In this document: one piece after another, positions 53,701 through 64,000 of the stretch | Layout of the letters: each line of letters opens with the position of its first letter | Position numbering within the stretch: the stretch's first letter is position 1 | DNA from: Ephemerocybe angulata | Lineage: Eukaryota; Basidiomycota; Agaricomycetes; Agaricales; Psathyrellaceae | Direction of reading: 5' to 3' | DNA length: 64,000 nt | Assembly (NCBI GenBank): GCA_013368325.1 | Contig: JAACJK010000167.1 | Span: 186,001 to 250,000, forward strand | The notes under the pieces: generated by a model | What the model saw: the letters and a program-made list of their open reading frames with translations, nothing else | The model's database searches: none | Told to the model about the DNA's origin: nothing | Made by a program: the position numbers and the translations under genes

Positions 53701-56429
53701 CCTAAGCAGCGAACTGGAGCAAAGTTGGAGTCACCAAGAGAGAGCGTAATATCGATGAAGAAGGGAGCCGGTTCAATTTCTCGAAACAAATCCGAGCAGG
53801 ACGACGAGAATATGACTAAGCTGCAGCAGTTAGGACTCACGTCGAGTGATGAAACTAAGCTGCTTGCAATGAGGGACTATATTCTGCGGTTGGCAAATGC
53901 GACTTCGAGGTTCGGCGAACTCTTACTGAGCCATTTCCACTATCTGACAATCCCCTAGCTTTTCTTCCAGGTTAAATTCCGAGCCTGATACTGGCAAGAG
54001 CTTGAAAGTCATTGGCAACATTGAACTTCAGAAACTTGGTGTCGTACCCACCACCCATTTCCTCAGGGCACGGAGTGAGGCGTCGCCAAGCAACCGCCAG
54101 TCTTTTGCATCTTCCAAACGGTCTGTCTCAGGTAGAACCTCAGCCCTGATGAGTCCTGCGCGATTCCATCGAGGAAGCATTGACCAAACAATGGCTGGGG
54201 CGCCCTTCGAGGACCTGAGGCGGCGGTTGGCCACTATCAACGGATCTTCTGCTTCACTTACCATCAATCCTCCCGCTCCAAGTGGTCGGAGTGTCTCATC
54301 CCCCTTCGCACTTTCCAGCGCTTCTCATTCTGCCACGTCTGTCAATTCACCCAATCCCGAAAGACCACCAAGTCCTACTGACTCTGTCGTTTCCACCTCA
54401 AACTCAGTTTCTTTGAAGCCTTCAAGTCGGCTGCATGTTGGAAGTGCTGATGGGTCCAAGGCCGCACCTGCTATCGGAGCTTCGAAGACGACGGCACAGG
54501 GGTTGTTTGAAGCGCATTCGCATCTGGGGTCGCCTGATCCTTCGGGCAGGTCGTCGCCCCTTTCGATGTCAACGACGCTGCGGCAGCCTCGACCAAGAGT
54601 TCCGTCGCAGTTGCCTATCTCGACATATGGTTAGTTCACTCTTCATATTTCTTTGTGAATGCCTTTGTTGATGATGGCTCCCAGATGGCCAGGAACCAGG
54701 AATCAGTGCCCTTTTGGAGAGGCTATATCTCGATAACAGCAAGGAGCTTCAGCATGACTTCGGCCCTGCCGTCCACGAGGGCCCGGTGCGGAGAAGAAAT
54801 GCTACCAGGCATGGGTTTACTGCTCGGGATAGCAGTGGGCGAAAGATTGAAGCCAACCTCGTCGCGAACCTCTTCTCGCATACGGATGCCGTCAATAGCA
54901 TTGCCGTCTCTCCCGACCACCTGTTCTTCGTCACCGCGTCGGACGATAGCACTGTGAAAATCTGGGACACAGCACGGTTGGAGCGCAATGTGACGACCAA
55001 ACCAAGGCACACGTATGGCCAGCACCATGCGCGCGTCAAATGTGTGTGTACGATTGAGGGTGTGCATTGCTTTGCGAGTGCGGCAGATGATGGGAGCCTG
55101 CATGTTGTAAGGGTACAGGTGTCGCAGAGCGGCCCCTTGCCGAAGTATAATAAACTGCAGGTGGTAAGGGAGCATCGATTGCATCATGTTGGAGAGTACA
55201 TTACATGCATGACACATTATAATACTGGTGCGTCACTCTTAAGCTTATGTCTTTTTCAAATGCCGGTTCTGACGCCTTTTACATTCCTTAGAGTCTGCGT
55301 CCAACCTCATCTACGCCACGACACACTCAGCCATCACCATCCTTGATTTGCGGACGATGCGTGTCCTGCAGACCATGGAGAACCCTCGCCAGTACGGCCC
55401 TATCACAGCGATGTGTGTCGACAAGAAGAAAGCCTGGATTGTCGTCGGGTCCTCCACAGGTGTTCTCACACTTTGGGACAAGCGGTTTGGAATACTCCTG
55501 AAGAGCTGGCAAGCAGGTCAGGCCTCTGGGGGACGGACGGGACGAATTCACCAATGTGTCGTGCATCCTACAAAGGGAAGGGGGAAGTGGATTATGGTTG
55601 CTGTCGAGGCATCGAGGAAGGGGGCAACTCGAACGTCGGCCACCATCATTGAGGTGTGGGACATCGAGAAGACTGAGATTGTCGAGTCTTTCGTCGTGCG
55701 AGTTGGGTCTGAATCTGATCCTGTTCCCGAGCCGCAGACGGCGCCGGAAACGGAGGTTAACGTGAGCCCAGCGGAGGCCATCGCGGCCCTTGTACGTTCT
55801 CGACAAGGAACGACGGAAGCGGAAAGGCGGGCGTCGCTGAGGAATCCATTCAACGAGGAGATGGTTCCACCCCCTGCACCGGATGTGCGGGCAATGGTCG
55901 TGGGTGTCGACTTTGGAGGGTTCTCAACGTCGCATAGGTCTGAGTTTGGTGACTTTGTGATGGAGGGGACGTCATCGAGGAGCTCGAGCAAGGGGTTCGT
56001 TATCACGGGGTCGGAGGATAGAAGATTGCGATTGTGGGATCTTGGAAAGTCGGAGAGGACGACTATCTTGAGTGGTTTGGATTCTGATCATGACAAACCC
56101 ACTTACAGGTGTGTTTTCTTCAGGCTTGACTTTAGCGTCGCCTTTTCTAAATCATTTTATCTAGCAGTGTCAGCCCTGGAGATAATGATGACAGCTCGTC
56201 GACGTCGTCAACGTACGTCGAGACGTGGCCGCCTATCCCGAGCGGTGGTCATTCCAGTCGGCCGTCGCAGAGAATATCCCTTATATCCCAGCACCAGCAG
56301 AACCTCCTCAAATCGCATCAGGACGTGATCACCGCCTTGGCTCTTATAGACTCCCCATTCCGAGGCGGCATCGTCAGTGGCGATCGCTCCGGTGTGCTGA
56401 AAGTTTGGCGTGTGGATTCTGGTGAATAG
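50753..56429 (+). CDS. VPS15: Vps15, regulatory kinase subunit of the Vps34 PI3-kinase complex (about 1645 aa, 15 exons), with an apparent frameshift
   Basis: Vps15 anchors and activates Vps34 PI3-kinase on endosomes and autophagic membranes. It starts MGNIHSG, a likely N-myristoylation site. Exons: 50753-50850, 50907-51029, 51081-51201, 51248-51752, 51804-52190, 52238-52298, 52351-52592, 52645-52884, 52934-53237, 53290-53579, 53629-53909, 53971-54629, 54685-55227, 55292-56108, 56165-56429. The kinase-like domain has YIIRQWVASNLYDR, HGDIKSEN and VTDFASYKP. HEAT repeats (about 500-850) and C-terminal WD40 repeats (SHTDAVNSIAVSP, VKIWDT, LRLWDLG, VLKVWRVDSGE) follow. In exon 2 the expected KPDPGLSLRNYTRRLK needs two more bases: tttctcag near 51000-51005 reads as a lost CT. 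All other junctions keep frame. This may be a sequencing error or a real null allele. Confidence 0.92.
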
Positions 56430-56663
56430 ATGTCGTGTTTCGTTCTCTCGTTTGCTTTGTACATATATTGTATATTACTTTGTTCTTGCTTACTTGTAGC
56501 TATAATTGACTTCTTGGCCCTTCCGCCGATCTTTCGAGCGTGGACTAGCGTGAACCGAAGACTTTCCCGAGTCGACCTGTGACCTTTCCATGGTGAGAAT
56601 CCCTGTGTGTGAAGATTATCTGAAGGACACTCACTGCGTGTTCGGCCGACAGTGATCTTCAAT

Positions 56664-59600
56664 TCAAACCAAGCTTTTGCTGTCGGCTCCCCGAAGCACA
56701 AGAGCCTCTGCCATCTCACTAATATCCAGATTATCGACCGGCGCAGAAGTTGAGGCCCAGCTAGCGGTCCTGGCGGAGACATCTGCTCCGCACTCGAGAA
56801 GGAAATTGAAGATGTCGTGATGACCTAGGTATATTGCCCAGTGGAGGAGAGTCCAGCCCCACTTATCGACGGCTTCGACATCGGCGCATCCGGTGGCCTC
56901 GAAAAGGAACTTCAGACCACGGAGATCGCCTCTTCGTGTCGCCAATTGAACAGGTGTCGAAAGTTTCGGTGGTGCGTTGCGCGTCCACTCCCCCTCCCCC
57001 AAACAGTTGAACTTTCCAGCACGGTGTATTTCATTTAATAGCTGTCGGATGTGATCGTCAGAGGATATTGTCCCGTTCACGTTGAGCTGCGATATCCAAT
57101 GGCATGGGGGAGCCGGGACGGTCTCAAGAAGGGTGATAAAGAATGAGAGTGCCTCCCAGCGGCCGTGAAGGACTGAGTGCACGAAGGCATCCACCCGAGT
57201 TCTTTCATACCCATCCTCTTTCATAGAGGGTGTCAAGTCGTCGACGTCGAAAATGCTGGCCCCATATTTCAGGAGCAATCGAATGTGTCCTTCCGACTCC
57301 GTCATGATTAACGCATAGTGCAGCACCGATGTCATCATCTCCCGGCTCAGAACCTCAGGGTAAAATGTCTGCAAAACCTCGAAAGCCGCCTCCATCTTTT
57401 CGACCTCCATTATTTGTGCCTGATAGTGTTGGGGTTTGAACAGTTTGTGGACGATGCTGAGATATGTCAAATAGGAGGTGAGCACTGCTCCCTTCTCCAA
57501 CAGGTAGCGCAAGATGTCCAGCTGCCCGGCTCTAATGACAGCCTTCGCCAGAGTTTGGTTCCGCCAAACAAAATCCCTAGTGGGTTCGACGCCGTGAGCG
57601 AGGAGAAGCCGGAATGCAGTCCAGTTACCGCGCTGGAGAGCAGCGTTCTGGTGCTTCGGGGAAGGTTCACACAACTCGAGGAGGGTGAGGAGAACTCGGT
57701 TGTGTTCAGGTTTCTCCTCGGCTATGGAGAAGAAACGATGTTCGATGAAGGTATCAAGGACCGTTTTGCCCCCTTTGTCTATGACCTTGGGATCCGCCCC
57801 TGCTGCAAGCAGGGTTTCTATTACCTCTGGTACAGCATGATGGAGGACGGTCTCGCGACGACTGTTCTGCACAGAGATCTCCGCGCCACGGCGAAGTAGC
57901 TCTCGGACGAGTTCCAGAGAGTTTAAAGGGCTCTTTACGCGCGCAGCACAAATCAACGGTGTGTTCCCAGCTTGATCCTGTATATTGACTTCGGAACCAT
58001 GATCAAGGAGAATCTTGGCGATGGAGGGGGAGCCATTGATAACAGCCTGCATTAGCGCTGTTCGCCCGCCCACGTCCCTCAGCGATATGGTCTTCGGATC
58101 GAATTTCAGGATGAGGTCGACAAACCGGGTGTCTTGGAGGAACGTAGCAACGTGGAGAGCCGTTAACCCAGGGCTATAGACAGCGACCAGTGATGGGTCG
58201 GCACCAAGCTCTAAGAGCATCTCAGCAACATGGAGCTTGTTGCCCCTGATGGCCTTCAGCAGCATCGATGTCATCCAATTCTCCTCCGGTCGCTCTCGTG
58301 CGTGACGGAACTTGATGAGTGCCATCCAAATGTTCTCCAAAGGGAGGTCGAACTTGAAATCCGGCTGCCATGGCCATTCGTTCAGGGTCTCCTCGTTCAG
58401 CTCGTCCACTGAGTCTCTTGACCCGGCGCCTGGGGATGGCCCCAGATCTTTCAGAAGTAACTCGAAGATGCCAACATCCCCAGTTTCGGCTGCTAGCTCC
58501 AGAGGGGCTATATACCCATCATCTATTGTTGTATCGGCAAGACCTGCTCTGAGCTTCAAGTTTGTCCCTCCCACCCGTGCATCGTTCAAGGTCTCCACGG
58601 GAATCTGAGGTTGAGATAGTCCCGTCGTAAAGTCGCGGTGATGGTCCAGCAGCATCTTGACGATTTCAACCTGTCGTGTTGATATCGCCCAGTGTAGGCA
58701 AGCCCATCCGTTATTGTCTCGAAGGCGGTGGTTCGCACCTTTCTTGAGAAGGGTGGCTGCAATGTGTTGATGGCCGCGAAAGGCTGCCCAGAATAAGGGT
58801 GTCCAACCTCTTAAGTCCGCCGCATTGACGTCGACACTGGTATTCAAGAGTATGTCGGCGGATGTGGAGTGCCCATTGGAAGCTGCCCAGTGCAAAGGAG
58901 CCCACCCGTTGCGGTCTTGAACATGTGGATCTGCCCCGGCTGAAAGCAAAGACGAAATAGTCGCGTCAAGTCCCCAAAAAGCCGCGATGTGGAGTGGCTC
59001 CTGTCCGGATGGAAGGGACTGGAAAATAGCTACTGCAAGTTCGGGACCTTTCCACTCCCCGCTCTGCAGTACTTGAAAAGAGGAAGCGATTCGGTGAGAG
59101 TTGCCGAGGAACGAAAGGATTTGAGGGAGAATTTGGCCTTCGACGCGTCTGGAGTGAATGCCCCAGAACTGTGCGGCGTAGCTCAGGAAGGGCTTGGAGG
59201 CTTGTCGTTGAAGAAGGGTACTGAGATCAGCGCATGGTGACGACAAACATGGGAGGGAAAGGTAGCGGATAGATGTAGTGGCGATGTTAGTCTCCACGTT
59301 TTGAAGCTGAGGTATTCCACGCAAAAATTGGTAAGCCGTTTCGTGGATGAGTCCAAGCGTTGAATTTTCCTTGTCTAGATACACAAGGCCAACACAGGAT
59401 TGAATCACGAGCTTGGGGGATAGAATGTTGTCGTCGTCGATATCGTTCGTGTTCGCCTCGTACGCGAAAGCATGCAGGACCTCCGATATGCGCAAGCGCC
59501 GTTCCGCACGGACTATCCACCCGATGGTTCTCAGGGCAACTGCTGAGCGACTGGGAGGTAAGGCAAGGATGCGATCAAGGCTGGATGTGTAGCCATCGTG

Positions 59601-61129
59601 CACTGTCGAGGGCATGTTCGCGAGAAAAAGTCGCATTTCTTTTACAGTGGTCAGCTCCAGAAGCCGGTCCATGATCAGGCGAGCCAGGAGGAAACTGTGG
59701 ATCGCGTCAGAATGTTTCAACAATGGAGATTAGGTTGCCTACATTCCTCCTGCCTTCTTAACGATAGAATTGACAATCGACGACTTATTGGATATAGAGT
59801 CGAAGTCGCTTTCTTCGAGACGGCGGGTCACGTAGACTTCCACATCTTCCTTCGCGGCCGCAACCTCTACTTGAGGATAATTGTGAAGGGCACCCTCAAT
59901 ATCCGGAAGCTGGCGGCTCGTCGCCATCACACGCCATCCAGCCTGAACCAGTTGCCCTAGTATTGGAAGCAAGGCACGTCTGTCCTCGAATTCATCCAAG
60001 GCGTCTATGACAAGGAATGTCTCCCTCGCGGGGCAGGCTTCGAGCAGGGCCGACAGAAAGGCTCCAGCTTTAGGCGAGGCGGTGGACTTTTCGCGGTGCT
60101 TCAGGAGAACTGATACTTGGCTTTCCGTTGCTGTAGAAAGGACTTGCTGGATGAGGAGCTTCAGTAGGATAACGGTAGATTGCTGTGTGCGTTCGAGGAA
60201 GTTGCAGAAGTGGTACAGAGCGGTACTTTTGGGCGCAATTTGCTGGAGTACCGCGGCTCTGATAAGCATAGTTAGTGAGGAGTGCACGACTGTAGCTAGT
60301 ATGATTCCGCGACCTACGAAAGCATCGATTTGCCAACCCCAGCTATAAGAGGTGTCAGTTGCTGTACTCTTTCAACGATTTTGCAACGCACGTTTTCCGT
60401 GACACCATAGCATTGACTTCGGTGATACTTTCCATGCAAGATACTCCGGGGTTTGGAAGAACCATTCCATGGTACCTGGACACGGGTCTTCCTCCAAGGT
60501 CGTCGACACGCGAGCGTCAGGCAATGCCAGCCATTCTCCAATCTGGCGTTTCTCGTGCTCTTTAAGTAGATCAATTTTACGCCTGCGAGATCCATTGAAT
60601 CAACCCACCCATTTTCAAAACACCCATCTTCTCCTGAGTTCCAATGGAGATGGAGCTTAGCACTGGGGTAAACAGGGGTTCTGGGGAAGTTGACGGGCGC
60701 TTACTGAGTATGTAGCGATACCACGTTGGAAATCATACTGCGAAAGCGATGGATCACTTCAATGTGCTGTTTGACTTCTTTCTCCTTGAATGGCCAGACA
60801 ACGTCCGAGAGGAATTGGCGGACTTGGCCATTTTTGACCGCCCGGCTTTCAAGCTCGCCTCGGAGTTGCTCCAGCATCGGACGACAGTCATTAATGAGAG
60901 CCGTTAACTGTGCACCAAAGGTTGTCGTGAATGTTTGGTCTTCGTTTTGCATGATCGATTCGACCTGTAGCAGTATATTGCTAAGCGCCGATAATTCGAG
61001 CAAGTACGACTTCTGGGATTGGGATGCGTTTCGGTAGTCAGAGACATAGAGATAGCTGAGCTTGGTGACCTGTGCTGCGAGTGTTAGTAGACTAACAACC
61101 GCCGAGGCTACGCCAAGTGCTTCGGCCAT
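56664..61129 (-). CDS. NACHT-ankyrin STAND NTPase (about 1395 aa, 5 exons)
   Basis: This is an NLR-like protein of the fungal STAND class, built from a helical N-terminal domain, a NACHT-type NTPase and ankyrin repeats; such proteins are candidate non-self sensors. Exons: 61129-60705, 60582-60392, 60342-60318, 60258-59743, 59694-56664; frame closes at 1396 codons. Residues 1-140 (MAEALGVASAVVSLLTLAAQ) look like the fungal STAND N-terminal helical domain. The P-loop HGKPGVGKSMLS is built from three exons, the middle one only 25 bases long. Walker B is FLVIDALDEFED (about 293), followed by MATSRQLPD. About a dozen ankyrin repeats fill residues 620-1380 (for example NGWAPLHWAASNGH, RGWTPLFWAAFRGH). 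It is convergent with VPS15, 234 bases away. The ligand is unknown. Confidence 0.9.
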
Positions 61130-61498
61130 GTTGAAGTATAGGGTAGATGCCAATGGCCATGGGAAACAGATCGATCGAAGGTCGTTAATATATAACTGAT
61201 GACACCGCTCAAGACCAGAAAGGGAGACGTGCACGACATATGCTGTGCAGTGCTTCCAGCACTCAAGCTTGAGTCGTCGTGTTTCATTCCAAGTATGCGT
61301 AAAAAAAATGGTAAAGATACAGCGACACCGAGATGATGCCCTAACAGCCTTGATGATAATACAGAATTCTATGTGAGTAAGGAAAACCCGAGTCCGTCTA
61401 TGAATCCGAGAAAGTCTAAGGTATGGTCCATGGGAAAACAACGAAAAGAGATAACTCGAAGAGGGGTTTCCGGAAGAAATCAGCGCGAGATATGCACA
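61130..61498. other. Short intergenic region between two minus-strand genes
   Basis: Upstream of the NACHT-ankyrin start and downstream of the glycosyltransferase stop. No gene or clear TATA box is seen. Confidence 0.4.
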
Positions 61499-64000
61499 CT
61501 AGCTATAGAGGATGAATTTGTGAGTCTGGAGAAGCTGGAGGGCTTGCAAGAGAATGAGAGGGAAAAAGTTGTACCAGTGCCAGCCCTGCCAGATGCGGTA
61601 GCCGCATCCTACGAGCATAGCGCTAGCGGTACCCCAGACCCAGCACCCGCAGAGGATGCGCATGTTGCGGTACTTGTTGTTGGGCTTCTTCTTCTTCTCG
61701 CCAGGAACGTGCGCGTTGTTGTCGCCCGAGGGCACCCAGGCGGCTGTCGTGCGGAAGACGCGGTCCTTGAGCGCCATGAGGTAGGCGTACTGCTGCAGCG
61801 TGATGAGGTAGGTGACGTTGAAATTGTAGTTGGCGCGCGACCAGACGCGGACGAGGCAGGAGGTGTAGAGGAGGGAGGGCACGGCGAAGAGGAAGTTGTA
61901 CCAGAAGACGAGGCCGGGGTCGATCCAGACGAGGAGCAGGCCCGGGAGCGCGATGACGAAGATGCTGAGCGCGCTGCCCGAGTAGTACAGCATCCCGCTG
62001 AGGTAGCAGATCTTCTGGACCTTTGTGAGGGACGATTTCCAGAAGTCGGGGTTGGTGAGCAGGTAGGAGGAGCCGGAGCACCAGCGCATTTGCTGCGAGA
62101 AGCAGGCGGCGGGGGTGTCCGGGGAGACGCCGCATGCGAGGGCGAGGGGCAGGTACTTGAGCGTCCAGCCGCGGGTGAGGGCGTAGAAGCCCGTGTGGAC
62201 GTCTTCGGAGTGGCCGATCTCTGCGGTGCCACCGACGGGGGCGAGGGCCTCGCGGCGGTACAGCGCGTTGGAACCGACGCAAATGGAGGCGCCGAAGCGG
62301 TCACGGTTGACCTGGACGACGCGGTAGAAGTACTCCTGCGTCGCGCTCGCGCCCTGCTCGACCCAGGTCTGCTCTGGGCGGCAGCGGAAGAACTGGGGCG
62401 TCTGGACAATGGCGATTTTGGGGTCGTGCCGCATGCGCGGGAGCATCTCCTTGAGGATGTCGGCGCGGGGGCAGAAGTCGGCGTCGAAGATCATGAAGAA
62501 GTCGCCATCTGTGCGGGTGAAGGCGTAGCGGAGGTTGCCTGCTTTCTTGAGGTGGGGCTTGTTGTCGCGGGTGATGTAGTTGAAGCCGTAGGCGGTCGCG
62601 AGGCGCTTGACCGACTCCATGCCTCCGTCGTCGAGGACCCAGACTTTAAAGTTCGGATAATCGATCCGGGAGACGTAGCGGTAAGTGTTCTCGAGAACTT
62701 CGAGAGGCTCTTTGCAACAGGGGAGGTAGACGTCGATCAACTCGCACTTTTCATCGGCCTTCACTGGGAAATCCTCGACAATCTTCTTGTGACCCTCCAT
62801 ATCGAAGTCTCTGCCGCAGAAGCCGACGAAGTATGAGATGCATAGGTATATCTGGATGTAAGCGATGAAGGGTGCGATCCTGCGAGCAATATGTCAGATC
62901 ATCATGCTGGTGTTGAGGAAGAAGGCACATACCAGACGTAGTACCTGGATGCGGTAACAAATAGCCACATGCCGGTGGATACACTACAGAAGGAGAACGC
63001 TCCACCCAGGTAAAGTGGGAGACTGGAAGAGAGTGTAAGTGGAGGAGGATTGGCAGGAACAGGAAAGGTGACTTACCGACGCGTTCGTTCATAAAGGTAC
63101 TTCTCTGTGTCGGTCGGGGGACTGGGAAGGACCACGACGGTCTCATCTGCAAGAACGGCGATGGTGGGTTTCACGTTGGAGAGACGCTTCTTCGACCGAT
63201 ACACCTGATACCACCTGTATACGGGGGCTTCTTCCACGGGAGGCGTCCATTCCTCGAGCTTGACGCGAACGGGCGCGTCTTCGACAGCTGGAGGAGCTGG
63301 GGGATCCCTATCCTCGGTGCTGATAAGGGAGGGTGCTCTCACAGGATGAGCAGGGATTGGTGGAGGGGGGAGAATGAGGGCCGACTCGGGAGGAGTGATC
63401 GGGGTGGGAAGAATATGAGTGTCGTAGCTCTTGTGCTCTGCAGACGCCCACACTTGCTCCCACTTGACGGAGGAGAGCTGTTCGATGAAGGAGTCGTCCA
63501 CTAGTGTGTTCCTCTGATCCGAGTCGACCCAATGTCCACCTGCCGCCGTTGGGGTGGACGGGCCGGAAGGGAGAAGTGTGAGGGAGAACCGACCAGGAGT
63601 GGAACTAGTGCCGGCGATTTCGGAGAGGTAGGACTCTCGACGTCTCAGGTGGGGGCTCCCGTCTTCGTCGCTCGAGATGTCGTTCAAGGTGGTAGTCGAT
63701 GAGCTTGGAGAAAAGACGGAGTCCTGGTTGTCATGAGCCTTCACCCAGAGCTCAGCCATGTTCTTGACCGTATAGCTGATCTTCTCCATAGTCTGGGGAC
63801 CTACATCGACGACCGAGTTAGGGATTGGCTAAGCATACTTGGACGTGGTTTTACTTACCGAGATGATGCGTTTCGTCCTAAGCATCGGTACAATGTTAGA
63901 GGTAGATCGAAGAAGGAAGCATGGAGGAACTCACAACGTCGACGGGCTCAACTTGGCATGTTTCCAAGCGCGTTTCAAGCCATCTGACTGCCTTCTTCTC
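61499..64000 (-). CDS. Family 2 glycosyltransferase, cellulose-synthase-like membrane protein (5' end beyond the window)
   Basis: Processive GT2 enzymes polymerise sugars from nucleotide sugars at the plasma membrane and export the chain. Exons in the window: 64000-63935, 63877-63859 (19 bases), 63800-63077, 63022-62933, 62879-61499. They stay in frame for 760 codons and continue past the right edge, although ATG at 63789 is an alternative start. The N-terminal 250 residues are disordered. Two membrane segments come next (GAFSFCSVSTGMWLFVTA, then IAPFIAYIQIYLCISYFVGF). The catalytic core follows: VLDDGG (near 62630), IFDADFCP (near 62490), GHSEDVHTGF (near 62200) and QQMRW (near 62090), the D,D,(T/S)ED,QXXRW signature. 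At least four more membrane segments lie toward the C-terminus. The product, glucan or another polymer, cannot be told. Confidence 0.9.

Noticed and set aside
61609..62409. 266-codon Ser/Arg-rich frame inside the glycosyltransferase
   Set aside because: It is a frame-shifted shadow of the GC-rich GT2 coding exon.

Overview
The window looks like nuclear DNA of a filamentous basidiomycete, most likely an Agaricomycete. Genes are dense and split by many introns of about 45-60 bases with GT..AG ends and CTRAC-type branch sites. The recognisable genes are fungal: Snf5, Set1 (COMPASS), Vps15, STAND/NACHT NTPases, a secreted S41 peptidase, a fungal metallothionein and a Ty1/copia element. Gene models were rebuilt by hand from splice sites and checked for reading-frame closure, so exon ends are predictions.

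Layout. 1-7420 is gene-poor: one intronless acidic protein (2734-3894) and three copies of a non-coding repeat. 7421-12492 (+) is a seven-exon SNF5 gene. It is followed on the minus strand by an F-box-like gene (12838-14657) and an alpha/beta hydrolase (15018-16702). A secreted S41-type peptidase with a run of microexons (17452-20510) and a disordered protein (22066-23646) lie on the plus strand. A TauD-like dioxygenase (24466-25861, minus) has an apparent GC-AG intron. 27562-29349 is odd: two halves of one tRNA gene sit 1.73 kb apart, and between them lie a low-complexity repeat gene and an intact tRNA-Asn on the other strand. A 63-residue metallothionein (29772-30127, minus) is made of four tiny exons.

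30979-31908 (+) is a conserved protein of unknown function, convergent with a large SET1 gene (32073-37219, minus). 38381-39100 is a decayed second TauD copy. 40499-49406 is a NACHT NTPase gene whose last exon is interrupted by a full-length copia retrotransposon (42716-49249) with two apparently identical 247-bp LTRs and a 5-bp target duplication. 50753-56429 (+) is VPS15, apparently carrying a 2-base frameshift in exon 2. 56664-61129 (minus) is a NACHT-ankyrin gene, and 61499-64000 (minus) is a family 2 glycosyltransferase that runs off the right edge.

The genes do not form one pathway. Housekeeping chromatin (SNF5, SET1) and vesicle-traffic (VPS15) genes are mixed with fast-evolving accessory genes (two NLR-like genes, peptidase, dioxygenases, metallothionein), pseudogenes and a recent transposon. 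No complete new multi-gene system is evident. The most unusual signals are the split tRNA locus, the microexon chain, the recent NLR disruption and the VPS15 frameshift.
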